Counted from the first letter of the stretch, positions 23,850-35,323 are shown. The stretch is 64,000 bases of DNA from Nageia nagi (GCA_050084985.1 JBITNC010000001.1:127348001-127412000), one strand, 5' to 3'. The notes: generated by a model not told the origin, from the letters alone. Numbers and translations: made by a program.

Positions 23850-24350
23850 TCAGCCAACCATGGAGGGAGCGACGCCCAAGGGGCTGCCACCCATCCACTT
23901 AGGTGGTGCGACCTCTAAGGGGCTGTCCTTTGCCTCGATGTGGTGGAGAGGCGCCTCCACTCACCTCGCCTGGGGGGCGTGGCCACTAAGGGGTCACCTC
24001 CCCCACTCATGAGGCATGGCATAGCCGTAAGCTACCTTTCTTTCCCACGGAGCAAGCCCCTCCTGTTCACACGATGCAACCACACCCGCCCCCTCTGCTA
24101 CCAACCACCCTTCGCATGTGTGTATAAGCTTCTTGTGGGGATGCCACCTACCTATTGCGCTCCACCCATTCTTGCTATGCCAACGTCTTATGTCACCCAC
24201 CAGTCTTCCATGCTCCCCAACTATCACATCTTGCGAGAGTTGTGTCTTCTTGGAATGTTACAATTGCAGCCTCTAGAAAATGTGCACTTTCTGAGGTGTT
24301 CGCACCACCCAACTAGCTGAATTCTCTTGTGTTAGCGTCCTTACAACTTG
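23850..24350. repeat. GC-rich block in the element F leader
   Basis: About 500 bases of GC-rich sequence follow roughly 700 bases of AT-rich leader. A core of CCAAGGGGCTG, CTAAGGGGCTG and CTAAGGGGTCA occurs at about 23876, 23914 and 23985, in a loose tandem arrangement. A 126-codon open frame crosses it (23940-24320), but its composition is that of the repeat and I do not consider it a gene. Confidence 0.6.
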
Positions 24351-24399
24351 TGTCAATTCAGCCTCTCTAGCAACAAGTGTAACATTCAAAAAAATAATC

Positions 24400-24720
24400 A
24401 TAATAAAAGAGTTTTTCACTTGAATGGTATTATGATGACCGCTTTGATGGGCTTCTACATAAGTTTGGTATCCTCCAACAAACCCATGTACTGATTTAAG
24501 GTGCTCATATTCCTAGTTATAAAGTGTACCACTTTTATCAATTTGTCAACTACCATAAGTATAATAGCATGCTAAAATCAATGTTTTTATAGTCCCATAG
24601 CAAAATCTATAAAAACAACTTATCGCTTCTAAACAAGGATGTTGTGTGGATATAGTTTTCATATTGGTTATTGATGCTTAACTTTCACCTTCTAGCATTT
24701 TAAGAATTTGGCTACAAAAT
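24400..24720 (-). pseudogene. Ty3/gypsy integrase fragment
   Basis: On the minus strand KVKVKHQ near 24690 is followed by decayed sequence, a DFAMGL segment holding the first catalytic Asp region, and ILMVVDKLIKVVHFITRNMS at 24502-24571. The latter corresponds to the VVVDKLTKxAHFIP core typical of plant gypsy integrases. Three or more stops are present. It is only a fragment, on the strand opposite to element F. Confidence 0.7.
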
Positions 24721-26881
24721 ATATAATATACTATTGACATATAATTTGGATACCCTTATCCTAATTAGTTATCATGTTAGTTATTTAGTAATATATTATA
24801 TTATAATGTTATATCTCATATTATTATCATTTATATGCTCTTCTCAGGTTGTTTCTCTTTTTTTTATGCAAGGACCCTAGCATCGATGCTCTTTTATAGA
24901 CATGCATTATGGTGGTTCTTGTGTCGATAAAAGGAGATACGGTAACATGGGAAGACTATTATATTTTAATCTCGATAATCAAGTTCAAACACTAAAAAAG
25001 CTAAGGTGTCTCTCGACACCACCTATTGAGATTGGGATATGTTATTACATGAGCATTTATCATTCATATTTCGCTATTTAGGCATGTTACATTTATCATG
25101 TTATTAGGAATATGGATTGCAAAGAATAATTTGCAAGAGCCATAGCATCGACGTTGTCAATAGTCCCTATGTTGACTTAGGTGTCTATGCTAGTTTGTAA
25201 CCATGAATTGGAGACATCCAATTCATCGTTATAATAAGGATATTCTTAAATTCTTAAGTTTGATAAAGCAATTAAGAACCAACCTAACAACATAACCTTT
25301 GTATGATTTCTGCTTGCTTGTTGCCATGTATATCTAATGGATGAGAGTTATAATTAGTTTAACTCAATTAATAACATAAGTGTCTCTGATTGCAGTATTC
25401 TTGAGATGAATAAATATACAAATATTACTTATCTTCTTTGCTACAAAATCTAACTTTAGAAACTTAGATCTTCATTATCAAAATATTATAAAACTTCAAT
25501 TAGGTACGTATATATTTTCTTGGTGTTTGTAGATCACAAAAGAATATAGGAAAAGGGTACTATGTGACAACAATCCTCCTATAAAATTACTTTTAATTGT
25601 TGGAAACTTAATATGCTCCATATTATGCTCATCTTTCAAATATTTATAATGAAGCGAGTAGCTAAAAAGATGTTCAAAGATTAAAGATATTTATGAATTA
25701 TAGTTGGATTGATGTTGACAAAAAAGAGTATACGCTTATCTTGTAGGATATAGATCATGCCTCCAAACACATGAGATCTATGGAAGATTGGATGAATTAA
25801 TAAGTGTGAAGAACGCAATGAGATACATACCCAAAATAATGCTTGTGTTACAAGACATGAAGATTGAAGTTAAAGAATTGTTTCTTTGTTAGCATGTCGA
25901 ACAATTTGGCAATTACAATCAAAATTAAACTAACCCATGTACTTATGTTACAACAGAACAAACTTAACCACTTACTCATGAATATAAAATGAAACATCAT
26001 CCTTTAGACTATGATAATTTCAATTTTCTAAAGACATGAATTTTCCACAATAGGTGTTGATAATGTTTCAGCAAAACAATAGACAACAAATGTAGTCCAA
26101 TTAGATCATTTCACCTACCAACGTCCTAAAGATATGTACCGAGATGGGAGATACACAATAGGGTTAATACACAGACCAAAGACTCTTTAATAAGCAAATT
26201 TTAGTCATGTTGAGGTTAAGAATGCCTTATGGATATACAAGTTAAGCTTGAGGTCATGCAAAAAGTCATGCATTGCTAGTATACATAACAAAGATTTACC
26301 ATTTCATGGAATTCATTGACTGCATGTTACATAGCATGGGCTTACGAGGGAGCTTCTAGAGATTTTTGACCAAAATAAAATAAAATGAGTTCATTTTAAC
26401 CAACTTTGTTATTCTATATACTAGCTCAACCTTATTGGAAATTTGGTGTTGACATTCATCAAAATAAAAATAATAATAAATGGTTTTCATTATGATATTG
26501 CATTGAAAGCTTAAATAGATATACATACAAAATGCCACCACAAATATTCTAGTTATTATGAAAATAATAAATGAGCAAGAAAGAGACAACCTAAAAAAGT
26601 TCAACATAAGAGTCTTCTTCTCAAGCGATGAGGTCTCTTGGAATCTCCTCCTTTTCAACCAATTTTTCCATGAAACCATTCTCATCCCTCCTTCTCCATT
26701 GATTTTTAACACAATTAAATAGGTATAAAAAGGTTTCCACTAAGAAGGGGTCCTTTTTACTATTCCTAGGTCTCCTATTCATCATCCACCTTAACCCAAA
26801 AAGTATGGTTGACAAAGCAATAATAATTCTTCACTTTTAATTTAAATAACAATAATTTTATATATTTATTATTATTATTTT
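24721..26881. other. Repeat-like stretch without clear coding motif
   Basis: No convincing protein motif was seen. A segment at about 24950-25080, with CACCTATTGAGATTGGGATAT, is similar to 34235-34350, so both belong to one dispersed repeat, perhaps in the 5' part of the gypsy-like element at 34 kb. The rest is AT-rich. Confidence 0.4.
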
Positions 26882-27150
26882 TTGTTGGATAAACCATCCC
26901 ATGAGAGAGAATTTTTGTCCCCTAATATAGGGCACCGTTTATATTGGGCTTCGAGCTAACAACTAAGGGGCATCCACACCATCAAAATCCACCAAGGGCA
27001 TGATCCGTGCCTCATTCGCACCTAGCATAACTCGATAGGATTCTAGATACTATGCATATGAGGGGGAGAGATTTGAACCTGGAGACTCCCTTTTTTCCAC
27101 TTGGGAGTTTTAACAACTCGCTTTCTCACCAACTACCCTCACAACTATTG
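26882..27150 (-). mobile_element. tRNA-related SINE
   Basis: On the minus strand the head reads GTAGTTGGTGAGAAAGCGAG and then AGGTTCAAATCTCTCC, which fits a polymerase III B box. The tail ends near GGATGGTTTATCCAACAAAA. A TATTTATTATTATT-like sequence on both sides (about 26861-26880 and 27152-27167) could be a target duplication of about 14-16 bases, although it is low in complexity. A second family member is at 28.5 kb. The parent tRNA is not identified. Confidence 0.6.
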
Positions 27151-27167
27151 GTATTTATTATTATTTT

Positions 27168-27635
27168 CATTATATCTATTCTATAATAGACATTTTTTCA
27201 ATAATAAATAATAGTACATTTAATGTTAAATGTACATTAACCGTTAAATATTGAACCATCAAATTTATTTGACTATTTAATTAATATCATGATCTTATAA
27301 AATAAATATACTTACCTTGATTTTATTTCCTACAGATGTACACAATGATATTAGTGAACCTACACAAATCACAAGAGTCAACATCAATCAAAAAAACATG
27401 CAATGCATCATGCGACTATATGATCCATGTTATCTATATGGATTATCGACAATGTTATCAACCATTACATTAATATCTCAAACTTCAATGGTCTACTAGG
27501 TACTGCCAAGTGAAACTCGATAACGACATCAAATCCAATAAAATATCATATAACATCATAAATAAATATTCATAATATATATATATATATATATTCAATT
27601 TAGTTTATGATTTATATTGATACCTAAATATTTGT
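27168..27635. other. AT-rich stretch, no gene seen
   Basis: It contains an (AT)n microsatellite near 27570-27592. Nothing else was recognised. Confidence 0.5.
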
Positions 27636-27637
27636 AA

Positions 27638-27975
27638 GAGTGAACCATCTCTTAGGGTTGATTATTAAAGAAGATTGTAGGGTGGGTTATCTATTTAGTT
27701 TTATTTGCATTAATTCTTAATCCAATAAATTGTAAAATATTTGAAGGATATTTGATTATTTAATAATATCATCATGATGTTTAGCTAACAAGATAATATC
27801 ATTTGCATTGAGGAGGAGAAGAACAATAACGAGATTACGAAGGTTGGTGCCTACGCATCTAGCTTCTTCAAAAACCATTTCTAGTTGGTTTATGTAAATG
27901 CCAAATAGAGTAGAAGAAAGTGGGCAACCTTATTTAAATCCAATGCTGCAACTAATTTCCTTATACAACATAAAT
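27638..27975 (-). pseudogene. LINE reverse transcriptase fragment
   Basis: The minus strand reads GCPLSSTLFGIYINQLEMVF near 27930, then CVGTNLRNLVIVLLLNANDI with the YADD box decayed to NAND, and LLAKHHDDIIK. This is the same LINE family as the plus-strand copy at 1.8-2.7 kb. Only the palm region remains, with stops downstream. Confidence 0.75.
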
Positions 27976-28280
27976 ATCCATGTATATGAATTGAAAAAAT
28001 GTATGACTTGAAATATAAATATCTTTTACTATATATTTACACCAATCTTGCACAAATATCATATACAAAGTACAAGATGAATGATTGATTCAACAAGCTT
28101 AAATTTATATATAACATCATCTATTTTTTTTTTCATAAATAAATCAAAGTAATATATAAAATAATAGTTTCAAATATCAAACATATTATGTATATATAAG
28201 TTTTCAACTTATATACATGTATATATCAAGAAATGCAAATCTTAATGTATACATCATTATAATCATAATATATATATATT
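27976..28280. other. AT-rich spacer
   Basis: It contains microsatellite-like TATATA runs. No gene was seen. Confidence 0.45.
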
Positions 28281-28529
28281 GTTGAAAAAATGAGTTTGCA
28301 TTAAAGAGAGTTGATGAAAAGTGTTAAAAGAAGTATCCAGTATGTGTAGGGGAGTTGGAGAGAGGGGTAGCTAAAAACTCTCAAATGGATAATATATATA
28401 TATATATATTGTTGAAAAAATGAGTTTGCATTAAAGAGAGTTGATGAAAAGTGTTAAAAGAAGTATCCAGTATGTGTAGGGGAGTTGGAGAGAGGGGTAG
28501 CTAAAAACTCTCAAGTGGATAATGAGAGA
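28281..28529 (+). repeat. 130-bp tandem duplication
   Basis: The segment starting GTTGAAAAAATGAGTTTGCA occurs at 28281 and again at 28411. Over about 110 bases the copies differ at one site (CTCAAATGGAT against CTCAAGTGGAT). TATATA runs lie at the junctions. The near identity indicates a recent duplication, unlike everything around it. Confidence 0.85.
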
Positions 28530-28630
28530 CCCTAGTTTCAAATCTCTCCCTTCACATGTAGGTGGATATGTAATACATGATGAATGCCAATATACCTCGC
28601 ACAAACTTGTAATTCATCAAAAAAAAATCA
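28479..28630 (+). mobile_element. Second SINE copy, partly in the tandem duplication
   Basis: GGAGTTGGAGAGAGG, CTCTCAAGTGGATAA and TAGTTTCAAATCTCTCCC match the order and spacing of the SINE at 26.9-27.15 kb, including the B-box-like segment. The tail runs to an A-rich end near 28625. Its head is also present in the first tandem unit. Confidence 0.55.
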
Positions 28631-28739
28631 TAATATATTTAAAAAAGTGTTAAAAGAATTGAAGAAAAGAGAACGCTAAAATTTATTGTAAAATAAGAAG
28701 CCTAGTGTTCCCTACCTCAAGAGTATTGAAATATAGGAG

Positions 28740-29220
28740 GCTGAAGTATAAAATCTGCCTCTAAAGTATGAAGAATAAAAGACTAACGTGTGAAAATTTT
28801 ATCTAAGTCTATTTCTAGAATGTAAAAGATAGAAAAGTTAGTGTAAGATGTTAAAAATAAGAGATATGAGGTTCAATCTGTCTACGTCTAAAATGTGGAA
28901 AATCAGAATAAAAAGTATACAAATCCCAAACAACATGTATCGAGAGTGCGAAAGATAAAGAAGGCTAGAGTGGAAGATACGAAAGATAGAAAGCTGGAGT
29001 GTGAAATGTGAGAAATAAAAGATACCAGGTTCAAATCAATCTACCTGTAGAACATGAAAAATCAGAGAAAAAAAAAACGTACAAATCCCAAACCATCTAT
29101 TTCTTTCTAAAGTCTAAAAGATAAAAACTAAAGTATGAAATGTGGAAGATAAGAAATATCAAGTTGAAATCCGTAGACTTCTAGAATCTGAAAAATCAGA
29201 ATAAAAACATACAAATCTGA
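28740..29220. repeat. Degenerate tandem repeat upstream of the protease gene
   Basis: At least three imperfect units include AAAATCAGA followed by a run of A and ACAAATC. These anchor points lie near 28900, 29059 and 29193, giving spacings of about 159 and 134 bases. Each is preceded by an A/G-rich part with GTGAAATGTG-like words. It ends about 560 bases before the gene's start codon. No coding. Confidence 0.6.
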
Positions 29221-29780
29221 ACTACTTTTCTAAAGGAGATAGGTACCACAGAACCTGCAGCTTCCCTTGATAGACGGAAAATATCATCTTCATCATGCAT
29301 TCTGCAAGTCCAGAGCCCCACTTGCAAATGTGGACACACAAGTTTTAGTCCGTAATTGTCCTTTCACTACTCTGTCATGCATAATGGATCATCCTCAACG
29401 TCACCCTCTGTACTGTTTGATCCCACCTTTGTTTTTATTCAGCCCATAGTCCTCCTTTTTTCCACTAATTGAGGCGGCGATTGGTCCATCTGCAGTACAG
29501 AAATTGGCCATGCTCGACCAACGAAACGGCTTCCCACCATGACCAGAAGCCCAAAACAATGTTCACTTTCCAACTAACACCCACTATCCCACTCGTGAAC
29601 TCTTCAGTCAGGCGCGCAGTAATGAAAACAAGAAATGGGACCTGCAGATTCTGACGTGAAGCATCTGCTACAGTTCTGCCAAATTATTGTTAATACCCAG
29701 TACCCACTGCATTCGAAACACAATCCTCTCATTAATTACAGAATCTAACCTCTCTAGAAATCAATAGCCTGCTAATAAAA
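29221..29780 (+). promoter_or_regulatory. Upstream region of the aspartic protease gene
   Basis: GC content rises here compared with the flanking repeats. The region probably contains the promoter and 5' untranslated region. I see no convincing TATA box at a fixed distance from the start codon. The bases before the ATG (TAAAA ATGGC) fit a plant start context. Confidence 0.4.
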
Positions 29781-31336
29781 ATGGCCACAGCAACTCGCTG
29801 TACATTTTCGATACTCCTGATCTGTCTAAGTCTACTGCTGTCTGAAGCCCAAACTCGTTATCACACCCTCCAGGTCGATATCTTCAGGCGAAACCACCAA
29901 GAAGAAGTCGCCAACTGCCCGACTTCTCTGACAGGTTAGCTCACATTATATAGAAATTTTTTACACTTTCAGAAATTTTCAGGAACCCAAAATCAACGTT
30001 TCTGTATATTTAGTTCTGCTGTACGATTCGTTCGCAGGAGTGCAGTCCCAAGTCCGTGGTTCGAACCCCGGGGAGCAAGGATCCAATATTTCTCTCTTCC
30101 ACGGCATCTGCTCGCGGCCTGTGAATTCAACCTGGGAGAATCTCATCTCGCAGAGGCTAGAACAAGATGATCTCCGTCTCAAGACCATCTTGTCCCGGAA
30201 AAACAATTCCGGCGACGCTGCTACGGCTTCCGATGTCGACCTCCCGCTCAAATCCGGCACACAATTCGACACCGGGAACTACATAGTATCAGTCGGATTC
30301 GGCACACCGTCTAAAGATTATCTGCTCACAATCGACACCGGCAGCGACATTACGTGGATGCAATGCAAGCCCTGCTCCACCATAAATTCTTGCTATTCCC
30401 AGGTCGATCCCATCTTCGACCCGCAGCAAAGCTCGTCCTACAAAACCCTTCCCTGTGTTTCCACAGAATGCGCCAAGCTCACGGTTTCGTCAACTTTCAC
30501 GCCCTGTTTGCTGGGAACCTGCGTGTACGAGGTTCGATACGGAGACGGATCCAGAACGGAGGGGGATTTTAGCAGAGAAAGTATCAAAATGGGTCCGGAT
30601 TCCTTCCCAAACTTCGCCTTCGGCTGCGGCCACACAAATACAGGGCTTTTCAAGGGCTCCGCCGGGCTTCTCGGTCTGGGCCGCAATAGCCTAGCTTTCC
30701 CCGCACAGACGGCTTCGAAATACGGGGGCAGTTTTCCTACTGCGTCCCGGACTTCTCAGCCACTTCCTCCGCCGGTTCTCTCAGCTTCGGCCGCGGTTCG
30801 ATTCCAGCCGCGGCGGTCACCACTCCTCTTCTCTCAAGCATTTTATATCCCCCTTCTATTTCGTTGGGTTAGAAGGCATCAGCGTCGGAGGCCAGCGGCT
30901 CCCTTTAACGCCATCGGTTTTCCGCACGACAATCACAGGCGGGGGCACCATTTTGGACTCCGGAACCATCATAACCCGGCTGGTTCCGCAGGCTTACGAT
31001 GCTCTGAAGGCTTCTTTCAGGAAGAAAGCCTCGGATCTTCCCCCCGCCAAGGGTTTTTCGATCCTGGACACTTGCTATGATTTGTCCAAGTACAAGAATG
31101 TGAAGATTCCGACCATCACATTTCATTATGGGAATAATGCGAATGTGGATGTGAGCAGCGTCGGGATTCTGATTGCTGCGAAGAATGATTTGACGCAGGT
31201 GTGCTTGGCCTTCGCATCTACATCTCAGACCGATGATCTCAACATAATCGGGAACTTCCAGCAGCAGAGAATGAGAATTGCTTACGATATGGCTGGCCGA
31301 AAAATCGGATTCAAGGCTGAATCTTGCAGTGCCTGA
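29781..31336 (+). CDS. Nepenthesin-type aspartic protease (pepsin family A1)
   Basis: A predicted secreted or vacuolar endopeptidase. Exon 1 (29781-29934) encodes a signal peptide, MATATRCTFSILLICLSLLL, and part of the propeptide. Exon 2 (30038-31336) encodes the mature enzyme. The first catalytic motif is DTGSD with Asp near residue 151 (30334). The flap is YGDGS near residue 219, and the second catalytic motif is DSGT near residue 359 (30956). The Cys-rich insert (CKPC...PC...C...C) and the C-terminal IGNFQQQ...IGF block are typical of the plant CND41/nepenthesin group. Length is about 484 residues, normal for the family, if two missing bases are allowed for. One G is missing from the G run at 30724-30728 and one C from the C run at 30849-30853. 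Without these bases the frame fails near 30730. Either these are sequencing errors or the gene is a very young pseudogene. The gene is far richer in G and C than its surroundings. Confidence 0.9.
29935..30037 (+). other. Intron of the aspartic protease gene
   Basis: It begins GTTAGC after ACAG and ends TTCGTTCGCAG, giving a 103-base GT-AG intron in phase 1. Joining the exons gives SLTG followed by VQSQV, which continues the propeptide smoothly into LFHGICSRP, a segment expected in this family. Confidence 0.8.
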
Positions 31337-31480
31337 AGATTTGAAAAATTCACCGAAAAACCGAGTCCATCCCGATTCCGTAGCTCTTCCAGTTCCAGCT
31401 GCTGATAATTTACAGCAACCAGAGCATAGCACTACCCTGTTTTGCTTTTAAATCTTGGTAATATAACTTTCTGTTAAAAA
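31337..31480 (+). other. Probable 3' untranslated region
   Basis: After the TGA the GC content falls. An AATATA element at 31460-31465 could be a plant-type polyadenylation signal. Coding similarity ends at the stop. Confidence 0.35.
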
Positions 31481-33860
31481 AAAAAGCCAAAAATCAAAAA
31501 ATAATAGAATGATAGAATTTGAATTTGATTAAAATTTAATATTTATTTTAAAAGTTTGGATAGTGTGAAAAATCTCTTTCAGCCTAAGGTCAAGAGTTAA
31601 GTTGGGAGGAAGAGTGAAACCTTAAATCACTGCCTTGTTCTCTTCAAGACATTAATATTTAATATTGTTATTATTATAAATGTGGGATGTTTGATGTTTT
31701 ATAAAGATATCTGATAAACACTTAAATTTTAGATTTATAATTTTTTTGTTTATTTGTTTAATATAGAAAGTATTTTTTAATTTGTTTTATAATAGAAATT
31801 TTTTATTATACTAGAGAGATTAGTAATTTATTATAACTCATTTACAACATGTTTCATCTTAAATTTTGTTTTTTGTAATTCTTATAATTTTTAGTTGTGT
31901 CAAGATAAATCTTTTCAACATAATAAATAGCATTGAACAAACTTCGAACATAAATCTCCACATTCAAATTGAATCAAAAATCATTTTAGTATATAATAAC
32001 GATGTAGACAATAATGATCAAGTATATTCTTTTTATATAATTTCTATAAATAATTATTTATTCAATGCACTTAATAAATCTTGTCTTTCTACATGCATTG
32101 ACATGATCTTGAAAATGTATAAACTATCAAATATACAATCATGTGTCATTAGTAATATAAAATCATATGTAAATCAACCTAAAACAATCAAACAAAAAAA
32201 TTCATACTATTATAGGCTAATGTGAGATTTTTAACATCCTAGTTCCATATTAGAAAAATAAGATTGCAATAAATAATGTATAATGAAATAAATTCGTAAA
32301 TTATAAATTTGATATTTTAAAGATATAAATACATTTTTTTTTAATTATCACTTTTACCATTTTAAGATGAGTCAAGTCAAAGTAAGATACATTCAATCTC
32401 AAAAGACTAAAAGTAGAAAAAAAAATATTATGTTTACCCTTTTAACTCTTCCTACCTTAGTCCTATAAAATCTAGTAGACAATAGTATATTAGTAGGAAA
32501 TTTGTGAAGATTTATGCATAATCATTTATAAACATAAAAGTTAAGACTCCATGTATTATTAGATTCTACCATTACTGATGAAAACTTGAAGTGGTGATAT
32601 TCAAATGAAAATGGCATATAATTAATTATTGATCTCATAAAATATATATATCTTAGTATGACTTGTTATAAAATTTTAAATAAATATTTAAGAAATAATA
32701 TTAATAACGAATGTAATAAAAGCCATACAATGATGAACTATATTATTTGTGTTAATGAAAATAAGGATGAACAAAAACTAAGTTTTTGAAGGTACGAAAG
32801 GATAGGTCATGTTAATGATCATGTTGCTTATGCTAAAGTATATCATACAATGTTGCCCTTATAAAAGCATGATGGTGAGTGATGAGTAATGCTAAAATAA
32901 TTTTCCTTGTCAAAGTAATGTTAATATAGGATAATATTCTATTTTGAAGTATGGTGCAAAAGAGAAATGATATGATAATATGATTAAACAACCAATATAG
33001 TGATAGTGAATACCAAGTAAATAAATTATAAATAGATAAATTTCTTTTAATATTCTTTTAAAGCCATTTGTTTGTAGGAACTATCAAAGTTTGTCCACAA
33101 GTAAATATATATCAATTAAGTATTTAAATGATTATTTCTTATATAAAGAAAAATATTAAACCATACACAGATATTCCAAAAAAAACAAGAATACTATGAA
33201 GGACAATTGACCATGATCACTCACACCCATCCATTAAAAATAAATCATTAAAATAAAATTCTACAACCAGATCAATCACAATATGATGAATATGTTTATC
33301 AAAACCTCCAAACAATGACAAGTTGGGAAAGAAGTGAGTGTGAAGGCACCCACATTGAACATCTTTAATCCCAACCCCTATAGTGGTCATATAAAAACTC
33401 TTTATAGGTGTTACAAATTAATAGGTTTAAAGGATATTAAATGTTGACTTTACATTTATTAGTGTTTGATAAAATATTAAAAAAAAAAATCATGAAACAA
33501 GGAGTAAGGTATTCACTATCGGCTTGAAAAGAGGGAATATGTTATTATCCTGACATCAAGGAATCCATTATCGATCCAATTGGAGGTAATCCATTGGTTT
33601 CTCGACATTAGGAAATCCATGCCCGTTTAGGTATGTATACCCATTATTGATTATTAAATATAGGTTGATGATAAATGCAGCATCTAAACTCTCCCTTCTT
33701 ATGAAGCCCCAACCTTAACCTTACACTAACATCAAGGAATTCGATTACAAACAGGGAAGAAGCTAAGCACCCATCCACCAAGGCTTATTCTTGATATTTT
33801 TAAGCATGTTTAAGCCATAGTGAGATTGACAAGTAACAAAGTGTATTTAGATGAGTTCAA
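31481..33860. other. AT-rich region without recognisable gene
   Basis: The longest open frame, 31866-32225 (119 codons), is almost wholly A/T-driven with no known motif, and I do not call it a gene. A short segment near 32780-32830 reads ERIGHVNDH, weakly like a zinc knuckle of an old gag, but it lacks the cysteines. Confidence 0.45.
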
Positions 33861-33863
33861 GAA

Positions 33864-35323
33864 GATGGCTCGTAAAGGAAAGCAAAAATTGGAGGATACT
33901 AAAAGTTATGGAAATAAGCATATGGATATCTTTGAGAGTTAGAAGGACGTCATACATAGAGATGAAGTTCCCCATCATATACAAATATCAATGAAAGAGT
34001 AAGATATAATCAAGGTGGAGTCGAACCCCAAACGTTGACACCTAATTTTGGTCCACCTAAGGTGATCCCACTTAGGTATTTTATCATACTAATTTTATAT
34101 CATATTATTAGTATTTTCTTGATCCTTTCTCATACAATATTATTCTTTTATGTGATAGGTATCTCAACATCAATGCTAGCCTTTCTAAAGAGAAATTGGA
34201 GGATGTCTTACATATGAGGGTAAGTATGATTACAAGGAAATTTATCAAGATTTTAATCTCTATAGCAAGTACCACTTCAAAGTTTAGGTGTTTCTTAATG
34301 TCATTTATTGAGATTGGGATCTTGTTATCATGGGCATATTTATTATTCCATATTCCATAATTATATATTTTGTTTGACTTATCGATTGTCTACTATGCTT
34401 TGGATGTTACTTGAAAACTTTGCTTCTTTGAATGCCTAACATTTGCATTGCCCCATTGGTCAGAATTTTCCTCCTATTTCATTCAAAGAATATCTTATTG
34501 CAAAATTAAGTGATGGGGAGATCTTCAGAAAGGTCATGGGTTCTAGAGAAAATAGGTATAGGTTTGTCAAGTTACTTAATGAGTTCACTATTGCAGAAAA
34601 GGAATTCATTATTAAAATCATTGAAGAAGATGAGGGAGTGGTTAAATAATGAAATTTATGGCATACTAAGTATTTTCAAGGGCATAGGCTTACTAATGAT
34701 ATGATTATTACTCTAGGAGAACCAAATTTGGGATTCTTCACATACATAACCAAAGTTGCATAGAATATGAGGCCTTTCAATATAGAAAATCCTAGTGTGC
34801 ATGCTCATATTAATATTGATGTCCATAATAGCATTGATATTAAAGAACAAATTACCAATGGCGAGATGGCTTCATTAGTAATTCCCGAATCTATAGTAAA
34901 GGATATTTGTAAACAAGAAAAAGACACATTTGTTGTTAAACATAGCATGGATGTTATTCCCTATGCAACATTAAAAGAATTGCTTCATCATGAGGCTTAA
35001 GAAGATTTAATTTGGAATATATTAATTATCACATAGAGCATCTACCATTAGAAAAATAATTAGTTACTCAAGTTAGTGATATTGAGGAACTTGATGAGGT
35101 GGGTGATGAATTAGTTAAAGATGAATGTGCTTCAAAAGATCCAATAAAGTACATAGAGATTAATAAGGTTATGGAAGAATTTGATATGCCATTCTCATAT
35201 TGGTTAGAAGAAGATAATATAATCAAATCAATATTTTTCCATTCCAAAGAAATAGTTGAAGTTACTACAATGGATATACCTCAAAAATTACATATTATAG
35301 GGGATGGATTCAGAAGGTAAAGA
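33864..35323 (+). pseudogene. Coding-like remnant upstream of a gypsy gag
   Basis: An ATG at 33864 begins MARKGKQKLEDTKSYGNKHM. At 34443-34999 one frame with few stops reads ISFKEYLIAKLSDGEIFRKV, and further on MASLVIPESIVKDICKQEKD. At 35099-35320 another frame gives FDMPFSYWLEEDNIIKS and ends PQKLHIIGDGF. The amino acid composition is protein-like, but I do not recognise a domain. Its position directly before a gypsy gag on the same strand suggests an upstream region of the same element. It is broken by stops and frame changes. Confidence 0.45.

Larger units (their letters stand above)
22678..24370 (+). mobile_element. 5' end of copia element F
   Basis: It comprises an LTR, a primer site and about 1.2 kb of leader on the plus strand. 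The LTR is related to the solo LTR inside element C. No gag or 3' LTR follows: from about 24.4 kb the sequence is a gypsy integrase remnant on the other strand. The element is therefore truncated, or its remainder is unrecognisable. Confidence 0.65.

Noticed and set aside
23940-24320. 126-codon open frame in a GC-rich block
   Set aside because: It lies in the leader block of copia element F. The opposite strand is equally open, as expected for GC-rich repeat sequence lacking stop codons.
30048-30068. GTGGTTCGAACCCCGG looks like a tRNA T arm
   Set aside because: It lies at the start of protease exon 2, codes in frame, and no acceptor stem or anticodon arm can be built around it.
30905-31432. 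175-codon minus-strand frame across the protease gene
   Set aside because: It is antisense to exon 2, which carries the catalytic DSGT and C-terminal motifs; it is a GC-rich shadow frame.
31866-32225. 119-codon open frame
   Set aside because: Composition follows AT-richness (Asn, Ile, Lys, Tyr), no motif is present, and no GC rise or splice signals occur.
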